DNA from: Cladocopium goreaui
Taxonomy: Eukaryota; Sar; Dinophyceae; Suessiales; Symbiodiniaceae
Reading direction: 5' to 3'
DNA: 64,000 bases
Assembly: GCA_947184155.2 (NCBI GenBank)
Contig: CAMXCT020002706.1
Coordinates: 25,424-89,423 of the forward strand
The notes under the pieces were generated by a model. The model was not told the DNA's origin. It made no database searches and saw nothing but the letters and a program-made list of their open reading frames with translations. Made by a program: the position numbers and the translations under genes. How positions within the stretch are numbered: position 1 is the stretch's first letter; each line of letters begins with the position of its first letter. Shown here one piece after another: positions 21,877-32,614 of the stretch.

Positions 21877-22419
21877 GATAATGGTTTCAACTTTTCAACC
21901 TTTAGCTTCTGAAAATGTCATATGTAATGATGATACATTCTATGATAATGTATGTATATATGTATATAAGAGGTGGTAAATATGAGTAAGTATAGTAATA
22001 GCAATAATCTAAAATGGACGTGTTCTTCTATCTCTGTACATGTCTTTGGTGGTGCAATGGATTTGAGATGTGCCCCAACAAAATTGGATAACTATATAAA
22101 CGGATAAACGGTCGCAAAGGTCTTGGAAGACGACCATTCAGACTCGCTATCTTCACATGCATGAGACAGTATGCGTGAAACCAAAAGTGCAGTATTCACT
22201 GGGGATTGGAGGAAGATCATATTTGCAGGACACCTGTGTTTTTCCCCACCTGCCAGGTGAGGGTTGTTAGATTTTATGTCAGTTGCCTCCTCCTGCCTCG
22301 TCCTCCTCCTCCTCCTCTCCTCCTCGTCCTCCTCGTCGTCCTCCTCGTCGTCCTCCTCGTCGTCCTCCTCGTCGTCCTCCTCGTCGTCCTCCTCGTCCAA
22401 CTGCGACCCGCGATCCACA

Positions 22420-22680
22420 GTGTTCTCTGTCGGACCTCAACCACGACCATCCCCGCCCAGTGTTCCCTGCCGGACCTCAACCACGACCATCCACGCCCAG
22501 TGTTCCCTGCCGGACCTCAACCGCGAGTATCCACGCCAAGTGTTCCCTGCCGACCTGAACCACGACCATCCACGCCCAGTGTTCCCTGCCGGACCTCAAC
22601 CACGACCATCCACGCCCAGTGTTCCCTGCCGGACCTCAACCGCGAGTATCCACGCCAAGTGTTCCCTGCCGAACCTCATG
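22420..22680. repeat. 40-bp minisatellite inside copy 1
   Basis: The unit is CAGTGTTCCCTGCCGGACCT followed by CAACCACGACCATCCACGCC, 40 bp, with variants CGCGAGTATCCACGCCAAG. Because 40 is not a multiple of three, every frame reads through with a 40-residue super-period (CRTSTTTIHAQCSLPDL). I see no evidence of coding. Confidence 0.85.
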
Positions 22681-22734
22681 TAGGAAGATATGGGACAAAG
22701 AATGTGCAGAAGAAAGTTAGAGAAGAATGTCAGA

Positions 22735-23165
22735 TAGAATGCCAGAAGATATGCCAGATAGAATGCCAGAAGATTTGCCAGATAGAATGCCAGAAGATAG
22801 ATATAATGCCAGAAGATCTGCCATATAGAATGCCAGAAGATATGCCAGATAGAATGTCAGATATGCCAGAAGATATGCCAGAAGATATGCCAGATGCCAG
22901 ATATATGCCAGAAGATATGTCAGATAGAATGCCAGAAGATATGTCAGAATATATGCCAGAAGATATGCCAGATAGAATGCCAGAAGATATGTCAGATAGA
23001 ATGCCAGAAGATATGCCAGATAGAATGCCAGAAGATTGCCAGATAGAATGCCAGAAGATATGCCAGAAGATATGCCAGATCATATGCCAGAAGATATGCC
23101 AGATAGAATGCCAAATAGAATGTCAGAAGATATGTCAGATAGAATGCCAGAAGATTTGCCAGTAA
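22735..23165. repeat. 24-bp minisatellite inside copy 1
   Basis: Two 12-bp half-units alternate irregularly. The length being a multiple of three keeps frames open as (M)PEDMPDRM or IECQKICQ octapeptide repeats on one strand. Confidence 0.85.
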
Positions 23166-23304
23166 GAAAATGTATAAATGTCATGGTGGGGATCACACGA
23201 AGTAAAGTAATTTTCCAGTGACATATGGTTGTTTCCAGATTTTCCAGACCCCTTTTCCAATTCTGGGAGGTATGATTACACTCAAAACCATGGCAATCTT
23301 GCAA

Positions 23305-23428
23305 TACAATGTGAGGCCCCCTAGATAGCTAAGTTGGTTTATAGCTCCAATAACTATGGTTTATGGTACTTATAACTATAGTTACTGGGGCTTATAAACC
23401 AACTTATAACTGGGGGGGGCACATTGTA
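23305..23428. mobile_element. MITE-like element, family 2 (TACAAGGTGGTGCCCC type)
   Basis: Ends are TACAATGTGAGGCCCCCTAG and TGGGGGGGGCACATTGTA. The body has TAGCTAAGTTGGTTTATAGC matched by TTATAAACCAACTTATAAC. Both termini carry TACA/TGTA. Confidence 0.8.
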
Positions 23429-24720
23429 GGGATTATGGTGATCAACCATTGTTTCTGTTTTCAGATGTCCCATCATTTTCTGATAAGCTGATATGGAAAT
23501 CCATGGCAATCCTTGACACTTAGTTAGCGACGCTAAGTTGCTTTAAGAATTACTTTGTGAAGCGAAAAACATGTGCCCAAAAATTGTTTACTCATTGGTT
23601 TTCATTTGGTGATTCAGATTGGAATTTGATGATGAAATCCAGGTTTGAACTCGTTCTGATAGATTGTGCTTGATTGATGATTGATTGGTTGTGATCTTGT
23701 ACTACCTGGTTTATTTGAGACTATGGACTGACTGACTAAGGGACATAACAAACCCTAATGCCTTAGGATGGTAGATGGCCTTGTCGGAATCCAATCACAC
23801 TGCTCTCTCACAATTGAGCACTGGTAGTTTCGATATTGAAGACACTGCTTTTATCAAGCGCCACTTTGAGATTGGAACCATTGCTTTGATTGCTTTTGTC
23901 AAGTGATATCTATGTTCGAAACCGGTAACATTGAGTATATCAGTATATCCTACAATAGCTTTGTTTTATTGCCCCAATGTAAATCACGCTTTGGACGTCA
24001 CCTAATCGTCACATCCGCACGAACGAGGCTGTCCAGATGGATGTGAAATCCCTTTGGTCTATAAGAAACTTGGTGGAAAGTGCCCTTCTGTTGTGTCAAA
24101 ATCATTCAAAATCATGGTTCTACTATATTTGTTGGATTTCCGTTTTTTGTCAAAACAATTTAAAAAAAAAATTGGAGGCAAATGGAGGCATGATATCGTG
24201 GGTTGATCCCCAACCTCCTAAAAATTACGTGGGTTGGATTGAAGGATTTTGGGTGGACCTGCAGGGGATTGCTGAAACAAAGAAAAAGATATCAATGGGT
24301 GGCGGGGATTTCGACGATCTATGACTTGTTCGACCACTTTTTCCAAAATTTGGGTGATCCTCTAAATGACTCATGTATACAGTAATATATATAACTCTCA
24401 AGGGAGGGTGAAACCGCCAAGCGACAAGGCATTGGTGGGTTTGGCATCAAGCATAGACACAGTTGATAATTTATGGTTGATTGATGATTACATGGTGTTA
24501 TACTATTCAATATATGGGTGGTTATCATATGGTTGAAACATGTTGAAACCCATCCAAAATAATAATCGGAGGTTTTCCACTTCCCAATGCAGGATTTACC
24601 ATCCACAGTATACAAAAGTTAAATATATTAGTGATATATAGTGATATAATGTGATTTCTATAGATTTGTATTCTAATTTATCATAGATTTATAAAGCCAC
24701 AATCCATTTCTATCTCCCTA
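23429..24720. other. No confident gene upstream of gene A
   Basis: An AT-rich span holds one open stretch (24037-24324 +, ISWVDPQPPKNYVGWIEGFW) of doubtful status. Near 24730 the sequence becomes pyrimidine-rich ahead of the first gene A exon. Confidence 0.3.
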
Positions 24721-24770
24721 TCATTTTTGGCCCTGCTAAGATTTCATGGAGGACTTGAAAAAATCCCCAG

Positions 24771-24913
24771 GAACGACAACTTTTGTGACTGCTCGGATTG
24801 CGCGGATGAAGAGACCTGGACCTGTGGCACCTGTGGAGCCTTCAACGAGGACGAAGATCAGCAGGAGGCCCAAGACGTAGGCGCGGATGATGGCCATGGG
24901 GATGGTAGCCATG
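24771..24913 (+). CDS. Gene A exon 1: Cys-rich PRKCSH/LDLa-like segment
   Basis: The frame reads NDNFCDCSDCADEE followed by CGTCG and an acidic tail (NEDEDQQEA). The N-D-x-F-C-D-C...D-E spacing is typical of the glucosidase II beta-type/LDL-receptor class A motif that binds calcium. The acceptor is AAATCCCCAG|G. The frame stays open upstream (GGLEKIPR), so the exon may begin at 24741 after CTAAG. Two GTAG donors (24905, 24914) both give the phase needed by the next exon. The minus strand also reads a signal-anchor-like peptide (AIIRAYVLGLLLIFVLVEG). I prefer + because of the Cys pattern and phase. Confidence 0.55.
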
Positions 24914-25817
24914 GTAGAAGCCATGTTTTTTTTGCCATGAAAGATCCGGATTTCACAATGGATTTTCTAAGAAACGATTCGATTTACATGGATTGATTTA
25001 TCCAAGAGTGATGGTTGAATGAACATGAATGAACAGTCGGTCAACGAGTGGGTTTATTTGAATCATTGAATCATCGATAATATCTACAGTCGGATGACCC
25101 TGCAACACCTGCAGCGTGGAAAATGGATGGACGAGTTCACCCAGCTGCAGTTTACTGGCGAATCGTTGTTCGCCATTGAAAACAATAGATGATTGATAAT
25201 CAGAAAAAATAGATGAAATATATCATTAATCATTAAAACATTAACCATGAATCATCATTTATCACGAATTGATATGATTATCATTAATTATCTATCTGAA
25301 ATTAGATGATTTTATCAGTCTACTCGCGTTCTTTTTTGCGGGAGCGATCACTAAGAACGATATGGACCTTACAGTTTGGTGAATCATAATATGCAAAGTC
25401 TAGCCCTTCTTTTGGAGTAGCTCCCAATTGTGCAGCGAACATCTTCATCAGTTTTCAAAAAATCACGGCCTTGTTTGGTAGTTTCAGTGGAAATTATATA
25501 TCTATATAATAGTATGTATGGTTCACCTGATGTTCCACTCTTACCTCGCAATTTTGAATCCAGCTTACTGCATGGCACAATCACTAGACACCAGCCAATT
25601 TGTCCAATCCAGTTCATCCAACCTATCGTAAACAAACGTAAATCACATACTTAAATTCTGCTTAAATTCTGATTTTGCTGGTAAAAATACCTTCTCGCTG
25701 TTGTATAAACCTGAAATTTTGGCTCATAAGTATCTAAATCAGAAAATATCGATATGTAAAACTCAAGATTTGGATTCCCTTTCAAAAAACCACTTCATCC
25801 TTCCCAATCGTTGCCAG

Positions 25818-25998
25818 GTATCGGTGTCGGCGTGGGCGTGGGCACGGCCGTGGCCCTGGGCATTGGCCTCGGCGTGGGCCTCGGCACCGGCGTCGGCAGC
25901 GGCCTCAGCGCCGGCAGCGCCGGCAGCGCGGGCAGCGCGGGGATGGCGAACGTGGCGCCGCCCGGCTTCGCGTTTCTCATGGCGCAGGGGAAGATGAG
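25818..25998 (+). CDS. Gene A exon 2: Gly-rich hydrophobic segment
   Basis: A very GC-rich island follows acceptor TTGCCAG|G. It encodes alternating Gly with Val/Ala/Leu (GIGVGVGVGTAVALGIG), then SAGSAGSAGSAG and NVAPPGFAFLMAQGKM. It resembles a glycine-zipper membrane segment or flexible linker. The end is set by a GC donor (ATGAG|GCCCTG) that gives the phase required by exon 3; GA (GGGAA|GATGAG) would also work. The opposite strand reads Pro-rich, so strand rests on context. Confidence 0.5.
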
Positions 25999-27035
25999 GC
26001 CCTGGGAATGGCATGGCGACCCATAACTCTGAGGCATTTTTGGTTGAGGCAAGGTGGTGGAAGAAATCCGAAGCACCAGTTGATGGTAACACATCCCATA
26101 GGCAGCCAACCATCTAAGGTGGTGCAGGATTTCGCAACCATCCACAGTATGTTTGTTGTTTTTTTCTGATATGTCTTTCTCGGTTTTTGAATGGAACATG
26201 ATGGATTTAGCAAATTTCGCCCACTGGCCAGACCGGAAATGATGGTAGGGAGAGCCACCACGATATTGAAATGACCTTCTACAGAAATGGAGGTTTCTTA
26301 AGATTGGTGATCTCCAAAATCATGGGTTTCAGTACCAACATGGTCTAATGACTTGGATGATTTCGGTGGTACTCCCATTTCAGGAAATCCCCATATATAT
26401 GGAAATGATATTCATGTGCTTCAATCGCTTTTGATCTGTTTTCTTTGTTTTGGTGGAGAGTCAATGGGATGCCTAGATTTCTACATATTGGTCTTTATTG
26501 GTGCAGATTTTGTAGGGTACTCCAAGTGTTCACGCGTTCCATCGTTTCCAAGTGTTTGGGTCCCTTAATCAGCTATGTTGTAAGCGAAAGATGGTGAAAA
26601 CAAGAATGTTTTGCCTTAGGGTAAACGTTTGCATAGATGTGGAAAATGGCTCATTGATAATATGTTTGGATGAATTCCCTATATTGGTGATGTTCCACAT
26701 CCAAACGTTTGCCCCAGGGTTGTTGAGATCTTCCTGGAATATGTATGGTTCAGATACGGCGTGGTCTGCAAATTATGGGAAAGCCTCAAAATCCCCATGG
26801 GTTTTTCGATGGCCGACTTCCTGCCGCATCTTCACAGCCAGGATATTCCCATGATATTCCCATATGATATATCCATTTTTTTATAGCCATATCATACAAT
26901 TCGATGGCTTGAAGCTTGAAACCGGGAAGCCAATGTTTTTTTTCACGTGGAAATCTCCAGGGTTTCCGGTTCCAACATGTTTCAACCGATGCATTGAACG
27001 GAGCAGATTGGGTGGAAGATTTGCTGCCGGGGCAG

Positions 27036-27093
27036 GCTGAAAGTGAAAGATCGCTCGATGCTGACGAACCCCGACTTTGCGGACGCGCTGAAG
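27036..27093 (+). CDS. Gene A exon 3: start of SEA-like domain
   Basis: After acceptor GCCGGGGCAG|G the frame reads LKVKDRSMLTNPDFADALK. It corresponds to the 'L.V.DP..F..D..V..A(I/L)' opening of the domain. The matching phase for exon 4 requires the end at AAG|GACGCT, a GA donor. A two-to-three-base alternative (AAGGACGCT|GG) would break phase. Confidence 0.5.
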
Positions 27094-27770
27094 GACGCTG
27101 GCGGACGCTGGCGACACCAGGGGAGAGTTTCTCGTGGTTCTCATGGTTGGTGGTCATCATGGTTGGGGCCCCAGCTATGTTTAATTTTAACCTCCATTAA
27201 GTATAGAATAGATCTGTCATGAACCCAAGTGATTGGAGTTATAAACCAACTTAGCTAAGTAAGAGGCACCACCTTGCATACTTGGTCACAATGGTTGAAG
27301 TTAGCTAATTATACATCATTGTATACATATATATTATATATATACGTAACTCTATTTGGCAGAGGGTGGATGATGGATGGTGAATGTAATCTTATCAACC
27401 ATCAACCACAGATCTATATACAGTCAATGGTTCGGAGTTAATTACGATATATACATTCATTTACACAAACAACACATATAAACATTGTTGTATGGCACGG
27501 ATCAGAAAAAATTGGCCCTGTCCAAATTATGACCTAGCGCGACATGGATCATGATGCAGTTTTTATGCAACTCAAAGTGGGAACTGTTCCAATACTGGTT
27601 CAGCCTAGTTCATGCCAGTTGTATTGGGATATCAATGGGTAAGTCCGGACATAAATGGGTATAACTGGTACAGGAAGAGGTCCCCAGGTAGATTATTTCT
27701 TGGGTTTAGTTTCACCCATTTACCTATCGGTATGATATCTCAACCATCTCAACCATGTTGTAAACTTGTA

Positions 27771-27878
27771 TACCCTCTGGTAATTTAACATAGCTATGGA
27801 AAATCACCATGTTCAATGGGAAAATCCACGAAATAAATGGCAATTTTCAATAGCTTTTTGTATGTTTACCAGAGGGTA
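27771..27878. mobile_element. MITE-like element, family 1, in gene A intron 3
   Basis: It starts TACCCTCTGGTAATTTAACA and ends TATGTTTACCAGAGGGTA, with mirrored interior. It lies about 70 bp upstream of exon 4. Confidence 0.85.
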
Positions 27879-27949
27879 AACTTGTAAAGTCTTCAAAAGA
27901 ACACATCAAAATCACATCAATCCATGTGGTTTGTGCCTTGGCTGCGCAG

Positions 27950-28021
27950 GAGACCATCGCCAGGGTGTCGGGCAGCGGCGTAAGTGCTGCGATGGTCGAG
28001 CTGATCATCAACTGCGCCAAT
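27950..28021 (+). CDS. Gene A exon 4: SEA-like domain continued
   Basis: The acceptor GGCTGCGCAG|G is followed by ETIARVSGSGVSAAMVEL and IINCAN, continuing exon 3 in frame as '...ALK|ETIA...'. The donor is AAT|GTTCGG. An internal GTAAGT at 27980 could instead end the exon after 30 nt, but the longer version preserves the expected hydrophobic strand. A family-1 MITE begins 30 bp after the exon. Confidence 0.55.
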
Positions 28022-28050
28022 GTTCGGATCTCATGGGTCGACCCACATTT

Positions 28051-28160
28051 TATCCTCTGGTTATGTCAAAATAGCTATGGAAAATGGCCATAGAAATAGT
28101 GGATTTTGTCCATTGAAAATGGTGATTTTCCATAGTTTTTTGTATGTTTACCAGAGGGTA
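28051..28160. mobile_element. MITE-like element, family 1
   Basis: Ends are TATCCTCTGGTTATGTCAAA and TATGTTTACCAGAGGGTA. The body is palindromic (CTATGGAAAATGG / TGATTTTCCATAG). Confidence 0.85.
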
Positions 28161-28169
28161 ACATTGCTG

Positions 28170-28450
28170 GGATCCATGGAGAATAGGTGATATATATTAT
28201 AATATATTATAATATAATTGGCTTGATTCAAAACATATGAGAATATATTCATATAGAATAACTGACAATATATATTAATATATAATAACTAGAATAACGA
28301 ATATATATATATATATATCATATATTTATATATAGGTGATAAACTATGGTAGGTAATAACCAATAATATATATATATATGAATATACGATCATAGACGAT
28401 CATAGTAGGTATTAACTAATAATATATATATATATATATATTACTGTAAT
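28170..28450. repeat. TA-rich microsatellite tracts in gene A intron 4
   Basis: The stretch has repeated (TA)n runs joined by ATAATATATTATAATATAAT and TAGGTATTAACTAATAATAT words. Confidence 0.7.
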
Positions 28451-28584
28451 ATAAATATGGTAATTCCTTAAAATAATGCTGATTCCCCAGTTTGGAGGGG
28501 CAACATGTATGGTAGATGTTTGCCAGCCAACCTATAACGGGGGTGGCCTTGTTGTGGCCGCCTGGTTTGCCCATGGTTCCTAAG

Positions 28585-28641
28585 GCAATGCGCAGGATGT
28601 TAGCGGAGAACCATCTCAGAAGACTGCAGATGAGCCCTACC
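28585..28641 (+). CDS. Gene A exon 5: Arg-rich turn of the SEA-like domain
   Basis: The acceptor TTCCTAAG|G, in phase with exon 4, reads RRMLAENHLRRLQMSPT and ends at a GT donor (ACC|GTAGGC). 'RRL' or 'RRLQ' at this place is typical of the dinoflagellate domain this gene resembles. There is moderate competition from other frames in the same island. Confidence 0.45.
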
Positions 28642-29782
28642 GTAGGCGTATGTTTTAATGCGTCGTGGCCAATGTTTTTTAAGGGTCGCGGAAGGTCATG
28701 GTTGAAGGGTTGGGTGATTTTTTGGGTCACTCCAAACAGAACCATTCAAGTTATGTTGTTTTTTGTAAGACAGTAATGGTTGAGATGGTCAAGAGAGGTT
28801 CCCCAAGTGACAGGTCTTGGTGCTGTGTGAAGATATTTTACAGAGTGCCCAAGTGTTAGACAACCCCCCTTTTTTTTGTGGTATGTTTTGCTCAATGTTG
28901 TGGTTCAAATGAATCAAACCACTGCTGCTCGGTGGTTTCAAATATGTTTCAACCAGTGTTCGGTGGTCGATTTGGAATGATGATTCCCAGGGATTCATAT
29001 CAGGGTGGTTTAATGCACCACATTTCGGCCGTTGTTGAACGGGAAATTTATAAAGTTGGGCTTCATTCATGAAGCATTCGGCCAAAAAGAAAGGACCTAA
29101 AACGAGGCTCATCCTTGACTCTCTGAAGAGATTTGCCATATTTACACTCTTACTTTCCATCTTTTTCCTATAGTTGGTGTGTATCACGTTCCATCCCTAT
29201 TGCCATGACATGATCAATTGTGTTTTCTTAATGATGGGTTGGTATTTTTATTCACAATGCCAAGGGGGCCGGCGTATCTCCCTCGAACCCCAAAATGGAC
29301 AAGCAACCAGCAATGGGTGTTTCATAGAACGGGGGTTCCCCAAAACCACGGGTGTTCAATACTAAATTGGCCAGGAAACTTCCATACTGAAACAAGATAA
29401 AAGAACCAGTGAACATTTTGCATTGTCTGAAAATCAGGTACGGTAAGCCTTTTTTTCTTCTGCTTGATGATCAATTTATCATTAAGATGACCATTTTGGG
29501 GGTAAAGCCTATTTTCAGAAGCAAATATACATGTATCATAGACATTATTGTTGCTCTACCCATATTCTATCCCCATTGACTAGTTCCATACTAGTTTTTC
29601 GCCCTAGGCTTAAAAACTAACCTATGGGGGACCACCTTTTCTCCGTGTTTTTGTTGGGTAAAAACATCAAAAAGATCCTATGGAATTGTTAAATGACCCA
29701 AGTTTATCACAAGTTCTTGTTGGGAAATTTAGGTAAATCATAGTAAATCCCTGTTGTATCCTACATCTCCATTTCTTGTTAG

Positions 29783-29842
29783 GGGCTACACATCCGTGTC
29801 GATGTAAAAACCAAGGTGCGCGTGGCGGATAGTGCGGCCGAG
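29783..29842 (+). CDS. Gene A exon 6: second beta-strand half of the domain
   Basis: The acceptor TTTCTTGTTAG|G opens GLHIRVDVKTKVRVADSAAE, 20 codons with alternating hydrophobic residues. Phase with exon 7 requires the end at GAG|GACGGT, a GA donor like that of exon 3. The GT donor four bases later (GACG|GTAAAA) would shift exon 7 into an early stop. Confidence 0.55.
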
Positions 29843-30044
29843 GACGGTAAAAGACGGTGAGGGTTGCAGCTTGGGATGCCATGGTTTCCATGATATCCCC
29901 ATGTTAGGATGAAAACTAAAGACCTGGGGACCAATTAATGACACTATTAATATATCACTATTAATATAGACATCTAATGACATCTATAAACTCTAGATCA
30001 TCATATTAATCATATCATATTAATCATATATATATATAACCACA

Positions 30045-30166
30045 ACTGGTTGGTGGTGACTGGAACCATGGAATGGATTATGATTTTCCCATCATATTGG
30101 GAATTTCATCATCCCAACTGACGAACTCCATGATTTTTCATAGGGGTAGGTATACCACCAACCAGT
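30045..30166. mobile_element. MITE-like element, family 3 (CTGGTTGGTGGTTTGGAAC)
   Basis: Ends are ACTGGTTGGTGGTGACTGGA and TAGGTATACCACCAACCAGT. It abuts a family-2 element on the right. Confidence 0.75.
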
Positions 30167-30292
30167 TACAAGGTGGTTTCCCCCCAGTGATGTTTGTTGG
30201 TTTATAACCCCCATTAGGTAGAGGTATGTCTACCATAAACCCAAGTTATTGGAGTTATAAACCAACTTAGCTAACTATGGGGCACCACAAAG
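30166..30292. mobile_element. MITE-like element, family 2
   Basis: TACAAGGTGGTTTCCCCCCA ... TTGGAGTTATAAACCAACTT, ending AACTATGGGGCACCACAA. It is joined directly to the family-3 element on its left. Confidence 0.75.
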
Positions 30293-30479
30293 ATCAACGA
30301 TCCAATTTAAATATCCCCATGTGAGGGTAGTGCACTTAAATTCATGGAATAGCCGCAGTTATGTAGGTATATATTTGGTTATTTACGAGGTGCAAACCGC
30401 TGACTAAGTGGAAAAATGCACATGTTAGAATGACTGATAATCATTGATATACATATTTCCGGATATTATCATTTCCAGA

Positions 30480-30742
30480 TTATTATATATAATATACATA
30501 TATATATATATAATTATATTATACATATATATATAATTATATTATACATATATATATATATGTATTATACATATATATATATATAATTATATTATACATA
30601 TATATATATGTATTATACATATATATATATATATGTATTATACATATATATATATTATTTATATATATAGAATACATATATATATATATACATATACATA
30701 TATATATATATACATACATAATACATATATATATATATAGCC
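30480..30742. repeat. (TA)n / ATTATACATA microsatellite
   Basis: About 260 bp of TATATA blocks separated by ATTATACATA or TGTATTATACATA spacers. There is no gene. Confidence 0.85.
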
Positions 30743-31208
30743 CCTGTATAATTTCAATTCAATTCTCTCGATGGGTTTGTCTGAAAACTGGGTCAGTAGC
30801 CAGAATTTTGATGTTTTTCCCACTTCAATGGCCATGAATTGGTTTCACTTTCGAGGATTCCGCCATTTCCAGACACTTTTTTGATATGAGTTATCCCAGT
30901 CTGGTTGGGTTCAATTATTGTTAAGCCTAGTTTGTTAATCCACGACAATCCCAGCTGAAAATATCGATATTTTAAACAGATGCTTTGTTTCACCATTATT
31001 TACCACTTGTGAAACACCATAAAATACAGTGGGGCCAGCGAAATTCTGCAGTTGATAGGTGGTAAACATCCCATTATTTGGGTGGGATTTCAACCATCCT
31101 TTTGGTTTCTGGGATTTCTCGGATGCACCGTATTCACCACTTCTTGAGGCTCGTTTCCCAATGGTTTATTCAATGGCGCGTTGCTCGCGAACGCCCTAAA
31201 CGCCCTAG

Positions 31209-31322
31209 GAGGTGTGTCAAACCTTAAGCGGCCTGGACGCGAACAACGTGGGCAGCGTGCTCGCTGATGAACTGGATCAAGCGGGCATTGATCCGAGTGC
31301 AGTCAGTGTTGTTGGCAACTTG
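31209..31322 (+). CDS. Gene A exon 7: helical part of SEA-like domain
   Basis: The acceptor ACGCCCTAG|G is followed by 38 codons. These start EVCQT, then LSGLDANNVGSVLADELD and QAGIDPSAVSVVGNL, and end at a consensus-like donor TTG|GTATGT. Joined to exon 6 this gives '...ADSAAE|EVCQ...'. It is the clearest exon of gene A, with both splice sites good and only this frame open in phase 0. Confidence 0.7.
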
Positions 31323-31344
31323 GTATGTTCATGGTATACCAACA

Positions 31345-31500
31345 AGGTTAATAGTGGTTAATCTTGGTTAATATTGGTTAATATTGGTTAATAGTGGTTA
31401 ATAGTGGTTAATAGTGGTTAATATTGGTTAATAGTGGTTAATAGTGGTTAATAATGGTTAATAAAGGTTAATAATGGTTAATAAAGGTTAATAATGGTAT
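31345..31500. repeat. 10-bp GGTTAATAGT minisatellite
   Basis: About 15 copies of GGTTAATAGT/GGTTAATATT/AGGTTAATAA follow directly after exon 7's donor region. Both sides of the array carry GGTATACCAACAAG (31334 and 31496), so the array may be expanded or inserted within that word. Confidence 0.8.
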
Positions 31501-31504
31501 ACCA

Positions 31505-31700
31505 ACAAGTCACAAACCCATGACTGGGAATGGTAACCATACCACCTATAAAAATGGTCATGACTGGGGGATGGTTTCTTGATGTTTATGATTGTTTTAG
31601 CCACATTAATATATATATACTGCTTGGTGGTTTGGAACATGGTTTTATTTTCCATATATTGGGAATAATCATTTTTGATAGCCATTTAAGTATCCATTTA
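31505..31700. mobile_element. Joined family-7 and family-3 elements
   Basis: GTCACAAACCCATGACTGGG to GTTTTAGCCACATTAATATA (family 7), then ACTGCTTGGTGGTTTGGAAC and TTCCATATATTGGGAATAAT (partial family 3). The same pair in the same order recurs at 40.62-40.80 kb. Confidence 0.65.
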
Positions 31701-31702
31701 AC

Positions 31703-31828
31703 TACTACTGCTTGGTGGTTTGGAACATGAATCTTATGACTTTCCCAGCATATTGGGAATGTCATCATCCCATTTGACGAACTCCATGATTTTTAATAGG
31801 GGTAGGTATACCACCAACCAGATATGCT
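31703..31828. mobile_element. MITE-like element, family 3
   Basis: ACTGCTTGGTGGTTTGGAAC ... GGGGTAGGTATACCACCAAC, ending CAGATATG. Confidence 0.75.
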
Positions 31829-32055
31829 ACAGTGGGTTTATAGTTTGTCGTAATAGATGTAATATGTTACATACCATATATTATGGTCAGTGAGTATTAA
31901 GCTCTATGGTAACACACTACTACTAGTATACCATCATTACTCACCATGGTGAGTGTATATATATATACGTATTTATATGTTTTCCCTGACCATCAAAAAC
32001 TATGCGAATCTGGGTAAATTCATCATATACACCGTGGTTAGTATGTGTAATATAT

Positions 32056-32165
32056 TCAATGGGAATTTCAGGATCCTAAAATAGAGGTATGTTAGTACCA
32101 TTTTTCAGGCCGTATTTTCTGGGGATATTCCCTGAAACATAGGCCTTACAAAAATTGGCCAAACA
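32056..32165. mobile_element. MITE-like element, family 5, right part degraded
   Basis: It starts TTCAATGGGAATTTCAGGAT CCTAAAAT as in the 36.66-kb copy. The right half is diverged (CCTGAAACATAGGCCTTAC). Confidence 0.55.
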
Positions 32166-32196
32166 TATATGGATATATATATATATATATGGTAGG

Positions 32197-32310
32197 TACC
32201 CTCTGGTAAACATCCAAAAAGCTATTTGAAAATGGCCCAGTCGAAATAGTGGATTTAGCCATTAATAGCATGGTGGATCTTTCCATCGTTTTTTGTTAAC
32301 GTTTACCAGG
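32197..32310. mobile_element. MITE-like element, family 1, variant right end
   Basis: It starts TACCCTCTGGTAAACATCC. The right end reads GTTTACCAGGCCGG, lacking AGGGTA. A GC-richer word (CTAGCTCCGGTTCATCGG) follows immediately, which could be a small exon (PASSGSSVPA in one phase). That exon is not strong enough to call. Confidence 0.65.
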
Positions 32311-32494
32311 CCGGCTAGCTCCGGTTCATCGGTTCCTGCATGGCACCATGATTCCACCGATGTTTTTTGGAGGCCGAAGATGTCAGCTTAGTGAAATAGG
32401 GAGCCTATGAGCCTATGGGATTCCCTAGGCTTTTTATGGTGATCTATAGGTTTTGTATTGCTAAAAATGTGAATTATAGTGATGATTGAAAGAT

Positions 32495-32614
32495 TTACCC
32501 GAAATGGTAAACGTTTACAGTTTGCGAACTGGAAAATCACCATTTATACTAGGTAGATCAACTATTTCTATGGTACATTTTCAATAGCAAACTGTTAACG
32601 TTTACCAGAGGGTA
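32495..32614. mobile_element. MITE-like element, family 1
   Basis: TACCCGAAATGGTAAACGTT ... TTAACGTTTACCAGAGGGTA with internal mirror (GCGAACTGGAAAATCACC / CATTTTCAATAGCAAACTG). Confidence 0.7.

Larger units (their letters stand above)
22240..23203 (+). repeat. Composite minisatellite element, copy 1
   Basis: The order is: edge CCCCACCTGCCAGGTGAGGG; TTGTTAGATTTTATGTCAG; a TCCTCC/TCGTCC tract (22270-22400); six to seven 40-bp units containing CCCTGCCGGACCTCAACC (22420-22680); a joint TGTAGGAAGATA; a 24-bp array of ATGCCAGATAGA/ATGCCAGAAGAT half-units (about 22735-23160); and tail TGTCATGGTGGGGATCACAC to GAAGTAAAGTA. A second copy lies in reverse complement at 56.33-57.11 kb with the same order and the same two edges, so the block moves or duplicates as one unit. 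Confidence 0.8.

Noticed and set aside
22206-23165. Reading frame of 319 codons on +
   Set aside because: It is made of TCC, 40-bp and 24-bp repeats whose units contain no stops. No non-repeat coding sequence is present. Noted only as a possible repeat peptide.
24736-24924. Minus-strand frame with signal-anchor-like start (AIIRAYVLGLLLIFVLVEG)
   Set aside because: It is attractive alone, but the plus strand has the NDNFCDCSDCADEE Cys motif, an AG|G acceptor and phase agreement with six further + exons.
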